A DNA stretch of 64,000 bases. Source: Lichenibacterium dinghuense (GTDB taxonomy: Bacteria > Pseudomonadota > Alphaproteobacteria > Rhizobiales > Beijerinckiaceae). Under the pieces are notes generated by a model that was not told the origin of the DNA, did not search any database, and worked only from the letters and a program-made list of their open reading frames with translations. The first letter of the stretch is position 1; every line of letters begins with the position of its first letter. Below are positions 48,347 to 56,537 of the stretch, piece by piece. A program made the position numbers and the translations under genes. Location of the stretch: assembly GCF_021730615.1 (NCBI RefSeq), contig NZ_JAJLMN010000001.1, positions 5,175,501 to 5,239,500 of the forward strand. The letters run 5' to 3'.

Positions 48347-49295
48347 TCAGGGCGGGCTCCGCGACGCGCGACGCGAGGGCGATGAAGTCGTCGGGCGCCA
48401 TGCCGGGCACGGCCGCGGCGTCGTCGACGCCCCCGGCGGCCCAGACGTCCCGGGCGTCCGCGCAGGCGCCGTAGCGGTCGAGCCGAGCGCGCAGCCGGTC
48501 CTGCTCGTTCCTCAGCGTGGCGAGGGTCAGCGGCGCGGCATCGCCGAGCAGTCTCACTGCGGCGGCGCGGAAGGCCTCGACCGTGTCGTCCGCGAAGGCG
48601 TCGGCGCCGCCGATCAGGCGGCGGTGCTTGCCGCCCATCGTGCGCCACACGAGCGGCCTGTCCCTGGCGTCGAACTCCTCGACGCCCCGGTTGGTCTCGA
48701 TGACCTCGGGGCCCGTCACGCCGATGCGGCCCTGCTCGGACACGGCGAGCGCCGCGCAGCAGCCGGCGATCAGCCCGCCGCCGCCGAAGCAGCCGGCGCG
48801 GCCGCCGACGAGGCCGACCACCTTGGCGCCGGCGGCGCGCGCCTCGATCATGGCCCGCATGATCTCCGCGATGGCGAGCTCGCCGGCGTTGGCCTCCTGC
48901 AGCCGCACGCCGCCCGTGTCGAACAGGATCAGCACCGGCACGGCCTTCCCGGCGCGGGCGAGGTCGCGCGCGGCGCGGAGCAGGCCGGTGAGCTTGGCGC
49001 CGTGGACCTCGCCGAAGGCGCCGCCCATGAAGCGACCCTCCTGCGCGGCGACCAGCACGGGCGCGCCCTCCAGGAGGCCGCGCCCGGCCACCATGCCGTC
49101 GTCGAACTGCTCGGGCAGGTCGAAGACGTGCAGGTGCGGGCTCGTCTCGCGCTGCTCGGGGCCGACGAACTCGACGAAGCTGTCCTCGTCGAGCAGCAGG
49201 CGAAGGCGCTGGCGGGCCGAAGCCTCGTACCAGCTCACGCCGCCGCGGCCGCGCTCCGAGGCGCCCCCCGGCGCGGCGTTCGGGGCGGGACTCAT
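48336..49295 (-). CDS. mdcD: Biotin-independent malonate decarboxylase, beta subunit
   Basis: A 319-residue carboxyltransferase-fold protein: SWYEASARQRLRLLLDEDSF, VVAGRGLLEG-type strand (MVAGRGLLEGAPVLVAAQEG), GGAFGEVHGAKLTGLLRAAR, LILFDTGGVRLQEANAGELA, GRAGCFGGGGLIAGCCAALA. The crotonase-like oxyanion-hole glycines are present. Its start overlaps the mdcC stop by ATGA. Confidence 0.93.
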   Translation of the reverse strand: MSPAPNAAPGGASERGRGGVSWYEASARQRLRLLLDEDSFVEFVGPEQRETSPHLHVFDLPEQFDDGMVAGRGLLEGAPVLVAAQEGRFMGGAFGEVHGAKLTGLLRAARDLARAGKAVPVLILFDTGGVRLQEANAGELAIAEIMRAMIEARAAGAKVVGLVGGRAGCFGGGGLIAGCCAALAVSEQGRIGVTGPEVIETNRGVEEFDARDRPLVWRTMGGKHRRLIGGADAFADDTVEAFRAAAVRLLGDAAPLTLATLRNEQDRLRARLDRYGACADARDVWAAGGVDDAAAVPGMAPDDFIALASRVAEPALNAR

Positions 49296-49606
49296 CGGCC
49301 GTCCTCCAGCGAGCGCACGGCCTGCGACAGGCGCAGCGCCACGGTGTCGGGGCGCGCGCCGCCGTCGTTGATCGACAGGCGCAGCCCGCCTGGCGAGCGG
49401 CGCTCGACGAAGTCCGCCACCACGGCGGCCCACACGTCGCCGAACCCCTTCGCGGTCGTGGCGATCGACACCTCGCAGTCGGTGTCCGCCAGCACGCGCT
49501 CGGCCAGGACTTCGAGGTTGCCCGACGCCACGACGCCGACGAGCGCCGACGGCTTTGAGCCGGGCGCGCGGGCCCTGGCCTTGTGGCGGTAGGTCAGATT
49601 CTCCAT
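49292..49606 (-). CDS. mdcC: Malonate decarboxylase acyl carrier protein (delta subunit)
   Basis: A 104-residue carrier. The serine in ALVGVVASGNLEVLAE is the attachment point for the phosphoribosyl-dephospho-CoA group in this family. It then shows FGDVWAAVVADFVERRSPGG and the conserved ending INDGGARPDTVALRLSQAV. Its prosthetic group requires MdcB and MdcG, whose genes are not in this window. Confidence 0.93.
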   Translation of the reverse strand: MENLTYRHKARARAPGSKPSALVGVVASGNLEVLAERVLADTDCEVSIATTAKGFGDVWAAVVADFVERRSPGGLRLSINDGGARPDTVALRLSQAVRSLEDGR

Positions 49607-49615
49607 CGCCGAGCC

Positions 49616-51262
49616 TCACCAGTTCCGGAACTTCGCCGGCGGGGCGTAGAGCCCGCCGGACCAGTGGACGAGGTCCTTGATCGAGCGCGCCGCGAGCAGG
49701 CTGCGGTCGGCGTCTAGCGGGTCGACGCCGAGGTCCTCGGGCCGCTGGATGACCTTGCGCTCGCGCAGGCGCTCCACGAAGGCGCGGTCGCGCTTGCGTC
49801 CGATCTCCGTGTAGCCCGCCACGCCGCGGATGGCCTGCTCGCGCTCGGCGGCGTCCCGGCAGAGCAGGAGGTTGGCGACGCCTTCCTCGGTCACGACGTG
49901 GGTCGTGTCGTCGGCGTAGACCATCACGGGGGCGAGTTCGAGGTCGAGCTTCTCGGCGAGGTTCAGCGCGTCGAGGGTCTCGACGAAGAGCGGCGCGTTG
50001 TTCTCGCCGAAGGTTTCGCCGATCTGCACCACGAGCTTGCGCCCGCGGCGGAGCGGCGCCGGAGCGTCCGGGTCGGCTTCGGCGCCCGCCTTGAGCCAGG
50101 GACCCGAGGGGTGGCGGCGCCCGCGCGGGTCCGACCCCATGTTGGGCGCGCCGCCGAAGCCCGCAACCCGGCTCGTCGTCACTGTGGAGGAATGGCCGGC
50201 GAGGTCGATCTGCAGCGTCGAGCCGATGAACATGTCGCAGGCATAGAGGCCGGCCGTCTGGCAGAAGGCGCGGTTGGAGCGCAGCGAGCCGTCGGCGCCG
50301 GTGAAATACACGTCGGGCCGGGCCCGGATGTAGTCGTCCATGCCGACCTCCGACCCGAAGGAGTGGATCTGCTCCACCCAGCCCGCCTCGATGGCGGGGA
50401 TCAGCGTCGGGTGCGGGTTCAGCGCCCAGTGGGTGCAGATCTTCCCCTTCAGCCCCAGGCGCTCGGCGTAGGTCGGCAGCAGCAGCTCGATCGCCGCCGT
50501 GTTGAAGCCGATGCCGTGGTTCAGCCGGCGCACCGCGTAGGGCTCGTAGATGCCCTTGATGGCCAGCATGGCGGTGAGGATCTGGGTTTCCGTCACCGCG
50601 CCGGGGTCGCGGGTGAAGAGCGGCTCGACGTAGAAGGGCCGGCCGGCCTCCACCACGAAATGCACGCGATCGCCGGGGATGTCGACGCGCGGCACGCGGT
50701 CGACGATCTCGTTCACCTGCGCCACCACGACGCCGTTCTTGAAGCTGGTCGCCTCCACGACGGTCGGCGTGTCCTCGGTGTTGGGCCCCGTGTAGAGGTT
50801 GCCGTCGCGGTCGGCCGACACGGCGGCGATCAGCGCCACCTGCGGCGTGAGGTCGACGAAGTAGCGGGCGAAGAGCTCGAGGTAGGTGTGCACCGCCCCG
50901 AGCTCGATCTTCCCCCCGAACAGCATCCGCGCGATGCGGGCCGACTGCGGGCCCGAATAGGCGTAGTCGAGGCGCTTGGCGATGCCCGCTTCGAACACGT
51001 CGAGGTGCTCGGGCAGCACGACGCCGGACTGCACCATGTGGAGGTCGTGCACGCGTGCCGGGTCGACCCGCGTGAGCGCTTCCGCGAGCAGGTCGGCCTG
51101 CTTCTGATTGTCGCCCTCCAGGCACACGCGGTCGCCGGGCCTGAGCAGCGCTTCGAGCAGCTTCGCCGCGTCGTCGCGGTGCACCGCCTTGCCGCGCGCG
51201 AACCTCCGGCCCGCGGCGACGCGCTCGTCCCTGGCCGTCCCGTCCCGGCTCCAGTCCCGCAT
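49616..51262 (-). CDS. mdcA: Malonate decarboxylase alpha subunit (acetyl-S-ACP:malonate ACP transferase)
   Basis: A 548-residue CoA-transferase-like protein: VHRDDAAKLLEALLRPGDRV, CLEGDNQKQADLLAEALTRV, VHDLHMVQSGVVLPEHLDVF, FGGKIELGAVHTYLELFARY, NLYTGPNTEDTPTVVEATSF, LQIDLAGHSSTVTTSRVAGF. It exchanges acetyl for malonyl on the carrier. First gene of the mdcA-C-D-E operon, divergent from the MFS gene at 51547. Confidence 0.95.
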   Translation of the reverse strand: MRDWSRDGTARDERVAAGRRFARGKAVHRDDAAKLLEALLRPGDRVCLEGDNQKQADLLAEALTRVDPARVHDLHMVQSGVVLPEHLDVFEAGIAKRLDYAYSGPQSARIARMLFGGKIELGAVHTYLELFARYFVDLTPQVALIAAVSADRDGNLYTGPNTEDTPTVVEATSFKNGVVVAQVNEIVDRVPRVDIPGDRVHFVVEAGRPFYVEPLFTRDPGAVTETQILTAMLAIKGIYEPYAVRRLNHGIGFNTAAIELLLPTYAERLGLKGKICTHWALNPHPTLIPAIEAGWVEQIHSFGSEVGMDDYIRARPDVYFTGADGSLRSNRAFCQTAGLYACDMFIGSTLQIDLAGHSSTVTTSRVAGFGGAPNMGSDPRGRRHPSGPWLKAGAEADPDAPAPLRRGRKLVVQIGETFGENNAPLFVETLDALNLAEKLDLELAPVMVYADDTTHVVTEEGVANLLLCRDAAEREQAIRGVAGYTEIGRKRDRAFVERLRERKVIQRPEDLGVDPLDADRSLLAARSIKDLVHWSGGLYAPPAKFRNW

Positions 51263-51371
51263 GGCGCTCTTTCGCGATGGGCCGCCGGTGCGGCCGTTCC
51301 ATCCCGCAAACTACGGCGATCGAAGCCGAGATCAAGCCGCATTGCATTCTTCGACATCGGCGCGGCCCCGG

Positions 51372-51384
51372 TCCGTATACAGGA
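51372..51384. promoter_or_regulatory. GTATAC-centred site in the mdcA/MFS divergent gap
   Basis: TCCGTATACAGGA in the 284-bp gap. The malonate regulator MatR of rhizobia binds a TTGTATACA-like sequence, so this is a plausible operator for the adjacent GntR protein. It is not a perfect palindrome. Confidence 0.45.
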
Positions 51385-51546
51385 TTGCGGCCGACCCGAA
51401 ATCGTGCATGCTGATCTGCGGCAGGCGCAGACCTGCGACGGGTGCAGCACGCGCCGCGGGGACGGAAACGCAGCTTCGACGCGGCCGAGGGGATCGGCCG
51501 CGTCCGAGTCCGTGCCCGTCGTCGCGGTGGCCGAAGAGGTGGCGCG

Positions 51547-52857
51547 ATGACGGGACTGGTCGGCGGCATGGAGCACCTGCGCCCGCGGCGGACTCCGCTC
51601 AACAGGGACCAGATCGTCGGGTTCTGGGCCGCCTGGGCGGGCTGGCTGCTCGACGGCATGGACAGCGTGATCTACGCGCTCGTGCTCATCCCCGCGCTGA
51701 CGGAGCTGCTGCCGCGCTCGGGCATCGAGGCCACGCCGGCCAACACCGGCTACATCGGTTCCGTCCTCTTCGCCCTGTTCCTGGTCGGCTGGGGGCTGTC
51801 CTTCGTGTGGGGCCCGATCGGCGACCGCTTCGGCCGCACGCGCACCCTGGCCGCCACGGTGCTGATCTACTCGGTCTTCACCGGCGCCGCCGCCTTCTCG
51901 CAGAACGTCTACGAGCTGGCGCTCTTCCGCTTCCTGGCCGGCATCGGCATCGGCGGCGAATGGGCCATGGCGGGCACCTACGTGGCCGAAGCCTGGCCGG
52001 AGGACCGGCGCAAGATGGGCGCCGGCTACCTGCAGAGCGGCTATTACTTCGGCTTCTTCGCCGCTGCCGCGCTCAACGCCACGGTCGGCGCCGCCTTCGG
52101 CTGGCGCGCCATGTTCCTGTGCGGCCTCTTCCCCGTGGTCGTGTCGCTCGTCACCCTGTTCAAGGTCAAGGAGCCGGAGCGCTGGGAGGCCGTGCAGGAC
52201 GCGGCGGCGAAGCGCGTCAGCCCGCTGAAGGAGATCTTCGGGCCGCGCTACCGGGCGCGCACGCTCGTCATGTCCACGCTGCTGACCGTGGCCATCATCG
52301 GGCTCTGGGCCGGGTCGGTCTACGAGCCGGCCGCGGCCATCACGCTCGCCAAGCAGGCCGGCTACGCGCAGGTCGACGCCGTGCGCTTCGCGTCCTACGG
52401 CACCGCCATCCTGTCGATCGGCACGGTGCTGGGCTGCCTCGCCCTGCCGCTCATCGCCGAGCGCCTCGGCCGGCGCGCCACCCTGGCGCTGTTCTTCTGC
52501 GGCATGCTGGTCTTCATCGCCCTGTCGTTCGGCTGGGCCTTCTACCTGCCGGGCGAGCGCGCCCTGCCGACGTTCCTGACCCTGCTGTTCTTCCTCGGTT
52601 TCTCGGGCGCCAACTTCGCGCTCTTCTCGCTGTGGCTGCCCGAGCTCTTCGGCACGGAGGTGCGCGCCACGGCCTTCGCGTTCTGCACCTCGGTCGGGCG
52701 CTTCATCGGGGCGGGCGTCAACTTCGCGCTCGGGGCCGCCGTGCACGGCATGGGGACGCTCGGCACGCCGGTCGCCTGGACCGCGGTGGCCTTCGGCATC
52801 GGCCTGATCGTCATCCCCTTCGCGGTGGAGACGCGCGGCCGGCCGCTGCCCAAGTGA
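51547..52857 (+). CDS. MFS transporter, candidate malonate carrier
   Basis: A 436-residue major-facilitator protein with about 12 membrane segments. The A-motif between segments 2 and 3 reads GPIGDRFGRTRTLAATVLIY, the first segment has GWLLDGMDSVIYALVLIPAL (a D-GMD motif typical of sugar-acid and aromatic-acid carriers) and segment 4-5 has FRFLAGIGIGGEWAMAGTYV. No MdcL/MdcM or MdcF type malonate transporter is nearby, so this carrier may fill that role. It diverges from mdcA and precedes the GntR gene by 7 bp. Confidence 0.88.
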   Translation: MTGLVGGMEHLRPRRTPLNRDQIVGFWAAWAGWLLDGMDSVIYALVLIPALTELLPRSGIEATPANTGYIGSVLFALFLVGWGLSFVWGPIGDRFGRTRTLAATVLIYSVFTGAAAFSQNVYELALFRFLAGIGIGGEWAMAGTYVAEAWPEDRRKMGAGYLQSGYYFGFFAAAALNATVGAAFGWRAMFLCGLFPVVVSLVTLFKVKEPERWEAVQDAAAKRVSPLKEIFGPRYRARTLVMSTLLTVAIIGLWAGSVYEPAAAITLAKQAGYAQVDAVRFASYGTAILSIGTVLGCLALPLIAERLGRRATLALFFCGMLVFIALSFGWAFYLPGERALPTFLTLLFFLGFSGANFALFSLWLPELFGTEVRATAFAFCTSVGRFIGAGVNFALGAAVHGMGTLGTPVAWTAVAFGIGLIVIPFAVETRGRPLPK

Positions 52858-52864
52858 TCGGCCG

Positions 52865-53530
52865 GTGAGCGAGGCCGGCGACGGGACGCTGCTGTCCGAC
52901 CGCATCCGCAACGCGCTGACGGACGAGATCGCCTCGGGGGTGCTCGCAGCCGGCACAAGCCTCGACGAGCAGCACCTCGCCGACCGCTTCGGCGCCTCCC
53001 GCACGCCCGTGCGGGAGGCGCTGCGGCAGCTCGCGGTGTCGGGCCTCGTCGAGATGCGCCCGCGGCGCGGCGTGCTGGTGACGCGGCTGACCTCGGCCCG
53101 CATGATGGACATGTTCGAGACCATCGCCGAGGTCGAGACCCTGTGCGTGCGCCTCGCCACATACCGGATGACGCCGCTGGAGCGCTGCCGCCTCAGCGAC
53201 CTCCACGAGGCGTCGAAGGCCCTGGTGGCCGCCCGCGACCTCGACGGCTACGAGAGCTTCAACCGCGACTTCCACGGGTCGCTCTACGCCGCCACCCACA
53301 ACGGCTTCATGGCCGAGCAGGCCCTCGCCATCCGGTCGCGCCTCGACGTGTTCCGCCGCACCCAGCTCCGCCACGAGGGCCGCATGGCGGCCTCGCACGA
53401 GGAGCACGGGCAGGTGCTCGCCGCCATCGCGGAGGGCGACGGCGAGCTCGCGGCGCGGCGCATGCGAGCCCACATGCTCAACGCCGCCAGCGCCCTCGGC
53501 CGCTATATCGCGGACACGGTCGAAGGCTGA
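52865..53530 (+). CDS. GntR family (FCD) regulator, MdcY/MatR-like by context
   Basis: A 221-residue regulator. Winged helix: LSDRIRNALTDEIASGVLAA, LADRFGASRTPVREALRQLA, GLVEMRPRRGVLVTRLTSAR. FCD domain: LDGYESFNRDFHGSLYAATH, HEEHGQVLAAIAEGDGELAA, RRMRAHMLNAASALGRYIAD with metal-ligand His residues. GTG start at 52865. MdcY of Acinetobacter and MatR of rhizobia are GntR proteins controlling malonate use; the location beside mdc supports the same job here. Confidence 0.85.
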   Translation: MSEAGDGTLLSDRIRNALTDEIASGVLAAGTSLDEQHLADRFGASRTPVREALRQLAVSGLVEMRPRRGVLVTRLTSARMMDMFETIAEVETLCVRLATYRMTPLERCRLSDLHEASKALVAARDLDGYESFNRDFHGSLYAATHNGFMAEQALAIRSRLDVFRRTQLRHEGRMAASHEEHGQVLAAIAEGDGELAARRMRAHMLNAASALGRYIADTVEG

Positions 53531-53610
53531 CCCGTCGCGGGTTGCGCGTCCGCAAAAATATTGTCGCGAGTCGCCGTCCGGCCGATTGCGGTCCGCCGCG
53601 ACCGCATCTA

Positions 53611-53620
53611 TTGCATGCAA
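53611..53620. promoter_or_regulatory. Palindrome TTGCATGCAA upstream of the oxalate decarboxylase gene
   Basis: A 10-bp perfect palindrome 55 bp before the ATG and 81 bp after the GntR stop. TTG-N4-CAA fits FCD-type GntR operators. Binding by the neighbouring regulator is inferred. Confidence 0.4.
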
Positions 53621-53674
53621 CGACCGTTCAAGAGCCCGCTTCGGCGACGGCCGCGGACGACGAGGGAGGATCAC

Positions 53675-54880
53675 ATGGACACCAGCAGGCGCAATTTCCT
53701 GGGTACGGCCGCGCTCGGCGCCGGAGGCCTGGTTGCACTGACGGGCGCGGCCGCTGCCGCGACCCCGACCACCATTGACGACAAGGGCACGCCGGGGCAG
53801 GGCGGCTTGGGCCGCGACGTCCAGCAGTTGCAGCCGGGCGCGCCGGTCGCCTATCACGACGCCAAGGACATCGGCGAGATGCCGGCCTTCACGCGCTCGC
53901 TCGACGGCTCCAAGCCCAAGATCACCTCGGGCGGCTGGGCCAAGGAGACCACGGTCCACTCGCTTCCGATCGCGACCGGCATCGCGGCCGTCCACATGTT
54001 CCTCGACCCCGGCGCGTCGCGCGAGCTGCACTGGCACGCCATCGCGGCCGAGTGGGCCTACGTGATCGACGGCCAGTGCCAGACGGTCGTGCTCGACCCG
54101 TCGGGTCAGACCGAGGTCAACAACTACAAGCCCGGCGACCTGTGGTTCTTCCCGAAGGGCCACGGCCACTCGATCCAGACCATCGGCGACAAGCCCTGCC
54201 ACTTCATCCTGAACTTCGACAACGGCGCCTTCTCCGAGCACGGCACGTTCTCGATCACCGACTGGGTGGACGTGACGCCGCACGACGTCCTGGCGAAGAG
54301 CCTCGGCCTGACGCCGGCCGCCTTCGACGCCTTCCCCAAGGGTGAGACCTACATCCAGGCCGGTCCGGTCGTGCCGGTGTCGGAGGCGCGCGACGCCCCC
54401 TGGCCGAAGGAGTCGACCCACAAGTTCCGCCTGCTCGACGACCCGCGCGCCAAGCGCGACTTCGATGGCGGCACCTTCCACCTCGCCACCGTGGACGAGT
54501 GGCCGATCTCCGCGACCATGTCGGGCGCCCGCATGGTCATCAAGCCGGGCCAGGTGAAGGAGCTGCACTGGAACCCCAACGCCGACGAGTTCCAGTACTA
54601 CCTCAAGGGCAAGGGCCAGATCGTGCTGTTCGGCTCGGGCGGCCGCGGCAAGACCGCCGAGGTCAAGGCCGGCGACTCGGCCTACGTGCCCCAGGGCTAC
54701 GGCCACGCCATGATGAACACCGGCGACGAGGATCTGGAGATCATCCAGACCTGGAACGCCGGCAAGTTCGAGGAGATCACCCTCAAGCACTGGATGGCGA
54801 CGGCGCCGAAGTACCTCCTGTCGAACAACCTCGCGGGCGTGCCGGCCGCGACGATCGACAAGCTCGACAGCCAGGCCTGA
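53675..54880 (+). CDS. Bicupin oxalate decarboxylase-family protein with Tat signal
   Basis: A 401-residue protein starting with a twin-arginine signal, MDTSRRNFLGTAALGAGGLV, and cleavage near AAA-ATP. Cupin 1: Mn ligands in RELHWHAIAAEWAYVIDG and PKGHGHSIQT; the lid loop is FSEHGTFSITDW, keeping the Glu of the Bacillus SENS lid as SEHG. Cupin 2: KELHWNPNADEFQYYLKGKG, where the second His of HxH is Asn, and PQGYGHAMMN. The reaction would be oxalate to formate and CO2 in the periplasm. GGGAGGA at 53664-53670 supports the start. Confidence 0.88.
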   Translation: MDTSRRNFLGTAALGAGGLVALTGAAAAATPTTIDDKGTPGQGGLGRDVQQLQPGAPVAYHDAKDIGEMPAFTRSLDGSKPKITSGGWAKETTVHSLPIATGIAAVHMFLDPGASRELHWHAIAAEWAYVIDGQCQTVVLDPSGQTEVNNYKPGDLWFFPKGHGHSIQTIGDKPCHFILNFDNGAFSEHGTFSITDWVDVTPHDVLAKSLGLTPAAFDAFPKGETYIQAGPVVPVSEARDAPWPKESTHKFRLLDDPRAKRDFDGGTFHLATVDEWPISATMSGARMVIKPGQVKELHWNPNADEFQYYLKGKGQIVLFGSGGRGKTAEVKAGDSAYVPQGYGHAMMNTGDEDLEIIQTWNAGKFEEITLKHWMATAPKYLLSNNLAGVPAATIDKLDSQA

Positions 54881-54911
54881 TCGACTCGGGCCGGGTCCCA
54901 CACATCGGCGG

Positions 54912-54940
54912 AAGGGCCGGCCCCCGCGGGTCGGCCCTTT
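54912..54940 (+). terminator. Intrinsic terminator after the oxalate decarboxylase gene
   Basis: AAGGGCCG-GCCC, 4-nt loop, GGGT-CGGCCCTT then TTT. A 12-bp stem with one G-T pair, 32 bp after the stop codon. Confidence 0.75.
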
Positions 54941-55069
54941 CGCTGTGGGGCTGCCCGTCCATCGGCGGTCGGAACCCGTCCCCTGGCGCCCGTTTCCGCC
55001 GGCCGGAAAAGCGCGCTAGCCTGCATGCGACGGGGCCGGCCACGGCGGCGCCGGATCGGAGGGGCGCCC

Positions 55070-56530
55070 ATGACATCCACGACCTCGGCTGGCGCGCAGC
55101 CGGCGCGCAGCCTCATCCCCGCGCGGATGGACCGCCTGCCCTGGGCGCGGTTCCATTGGATGGTGGTGGTCGGCCTCGGGGTGAGCTGGATCCTCGACGG
55201 CATCGAGATCCAGCTCGTGTCGGCCTCGGGCTTCAAGGACAGCCTCGGGATGAGCTCCGAGGACGTCGGCTTCACGGGCACGATCTACCTCATCGGGCAG
55301 GTGGTCGGCGCGCTGGTGTTCGGCCGCCTCACCGACCGCTGGGGCCGCAAGAAGCTCTTCATCACCACGCTGGCCATCTACCTCGTCGGGTCGGGTGTGG
55401 CGGGCTTGGCCTTCGCGCCCTGGTTCCTCTATCTCTGGCGCTTCGTCGCGGGCCTCGGCATCGGCGGCGAATACACGGCGATCAATTCCGCCATCGACGA
55501 GATGATCCCGTCGAAATACCGCGGCCGGGTCGACATCGCGGTCAACGGCACCTACTGGGCCGGCGCGATGCTCGGCGCCCTCGGCAGCTTCGTTCTGCTG
55601 AACCACAGCGTCCTGCCCGAGAACGTCGGCTGGCGCGTGGCCTTCTTCATCGGTCCGCTGCTCGGGCTGGTCATCATCTTCCTGCGGCGGCACATCCCGG
55701 AGTCGCCGCGCTGGATGCTGGTCCACGGCCAGGCCGAAGCGGCCGAGCGGATCGTCGACGAGATCGAGGCGAGCGTGCGCCACGAGGGCGCCGCGCTGCC
55801 GCCGGTCGACGAGGAGCGCGCCATGGCGGTCGAACCCGAGAAGGCGGTGCCCTTCGCCCGGCTGGTCGAGGTGTTCTTCAAGATCTACCCTTCGCGGACC
55901 TTCCTCGGCCTGACGATGATGATCACGCAGTCGTTCCTGTACAACGCGATCTTCTTCACCTACGCGCTGGTGCTGCAGAATTTCTACGGGCTCGACGCGT
56001 CCAGTGCGGCGCTGTACTTCTTTCCCTTCGCGATCGGCAACCTGCTCGGGCCCCTTCTGCTCGGGCCGCTGTTCGACACGATCGGCCGCCGCCGCATGAT
56101 CTTCGGCACCTACGCGCTGGCCGGGGCGATCCTGCTCGCCTCGGCCTATCTGTTCAAGATCGGCGCGCTGACGGCGGGAACGCACACGGCCTTCTGGTGC
56201 GCCTCGTTCTTCTTCGCCTCCGCCGGGGCGTCCTCGGCCTATCTCACGGTCAGCGAGATCTTCCCTCTGGAGGTGCGCGGGCAGGCCATCTCGTACTTCT
56301 TCGCGGTCGGCCAGGTCGTCGGAGCCCTCGGGCCGATCATCTTCGGGCACCTCGTCGGCGACGGCACGGCGCGCGATCCGCTGTGCTGGGGCTACGTGGT
56401 CGGCGCCGTCGTCATGGTGTTCGGCGGCATCGTCGCGCTGGTGTTCGGCGTCGACGCGGAGGGCCGCGGCCTCGAGGACGTCACCGATCCGCTGTTCCGG
56501 CGCGGGAAGGCCGCGGCCCAGCCGACCTGA
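55070..56530 (+). CDS. MFS transporter
   Basis: A 486-residue major-facilitator protein with 12 predicted segments. Segment 1 is WMVVVGLGVSWILDGIEIQL, the A-motif GRLTDRWGRKKLFITTLAIY, segment 4 FVAGLGIGGEYTAINSAIDE and an SP-type PESPRWMLVHGQAEAAERIV cytoplasmic loop. This is the metabolite:H+ symporter/sugar-porter-like branch. Its place after the oxalate decarboxylase makes a carboxylate substrate plausible, not proven. GGAGGGG lies at 55058-55064. Confidence 0.88.
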   Translation: MTSTTSAGAQPARSLIPARMDRLPWARFHWMVVVGLGVSWILDGIEIQLVSASGFKDSLGMSSEDVGFTGTIYLIGQVVGALVFGRLTDRWGRKKLFITTLAIYLVGSGVAGLAFAPWFLYLWRFVAGLGIGGEYTAINSAIDEMIPSKYRGRVDIAVNGTYWAGAMLGALGSFVLLNHSVLPENVGWRVAFFIGPLLGLVIIFLRRHIPESPRWMLVHGQAEAAERIVDEIEASVRHEGAALPPVDEERAMAVEPEKAVPFARLVEVFFKIYPSRTFLGLTMMITQSFLYNAIFFTYALVLQNFYGLDASSAALYFFPFAIGNLLGPLLLGPLFDTIGRRRMIFGTYALAGAILLASAYLFKIGALTAGTHTAFWCASFFFASAGASSAYLTVSEIFPLEVRGQAISYFFAVGQVVGALGPIIFGHLVGDGTARDPLCWGYVVGAVVMVFGGIVALVFGVDAEGRGLEDVTDPLFRRGKAAAQPT

Positions 56531-56537
56531 GCCGCGG

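Noticed and set aside
48336-51659. 1107-codon frame across the mdc operon
   Set aside because: Only its last part is MdcD; the rest is an out-of-frame reading of mdcA and mdcC rich in Arg and Ala.
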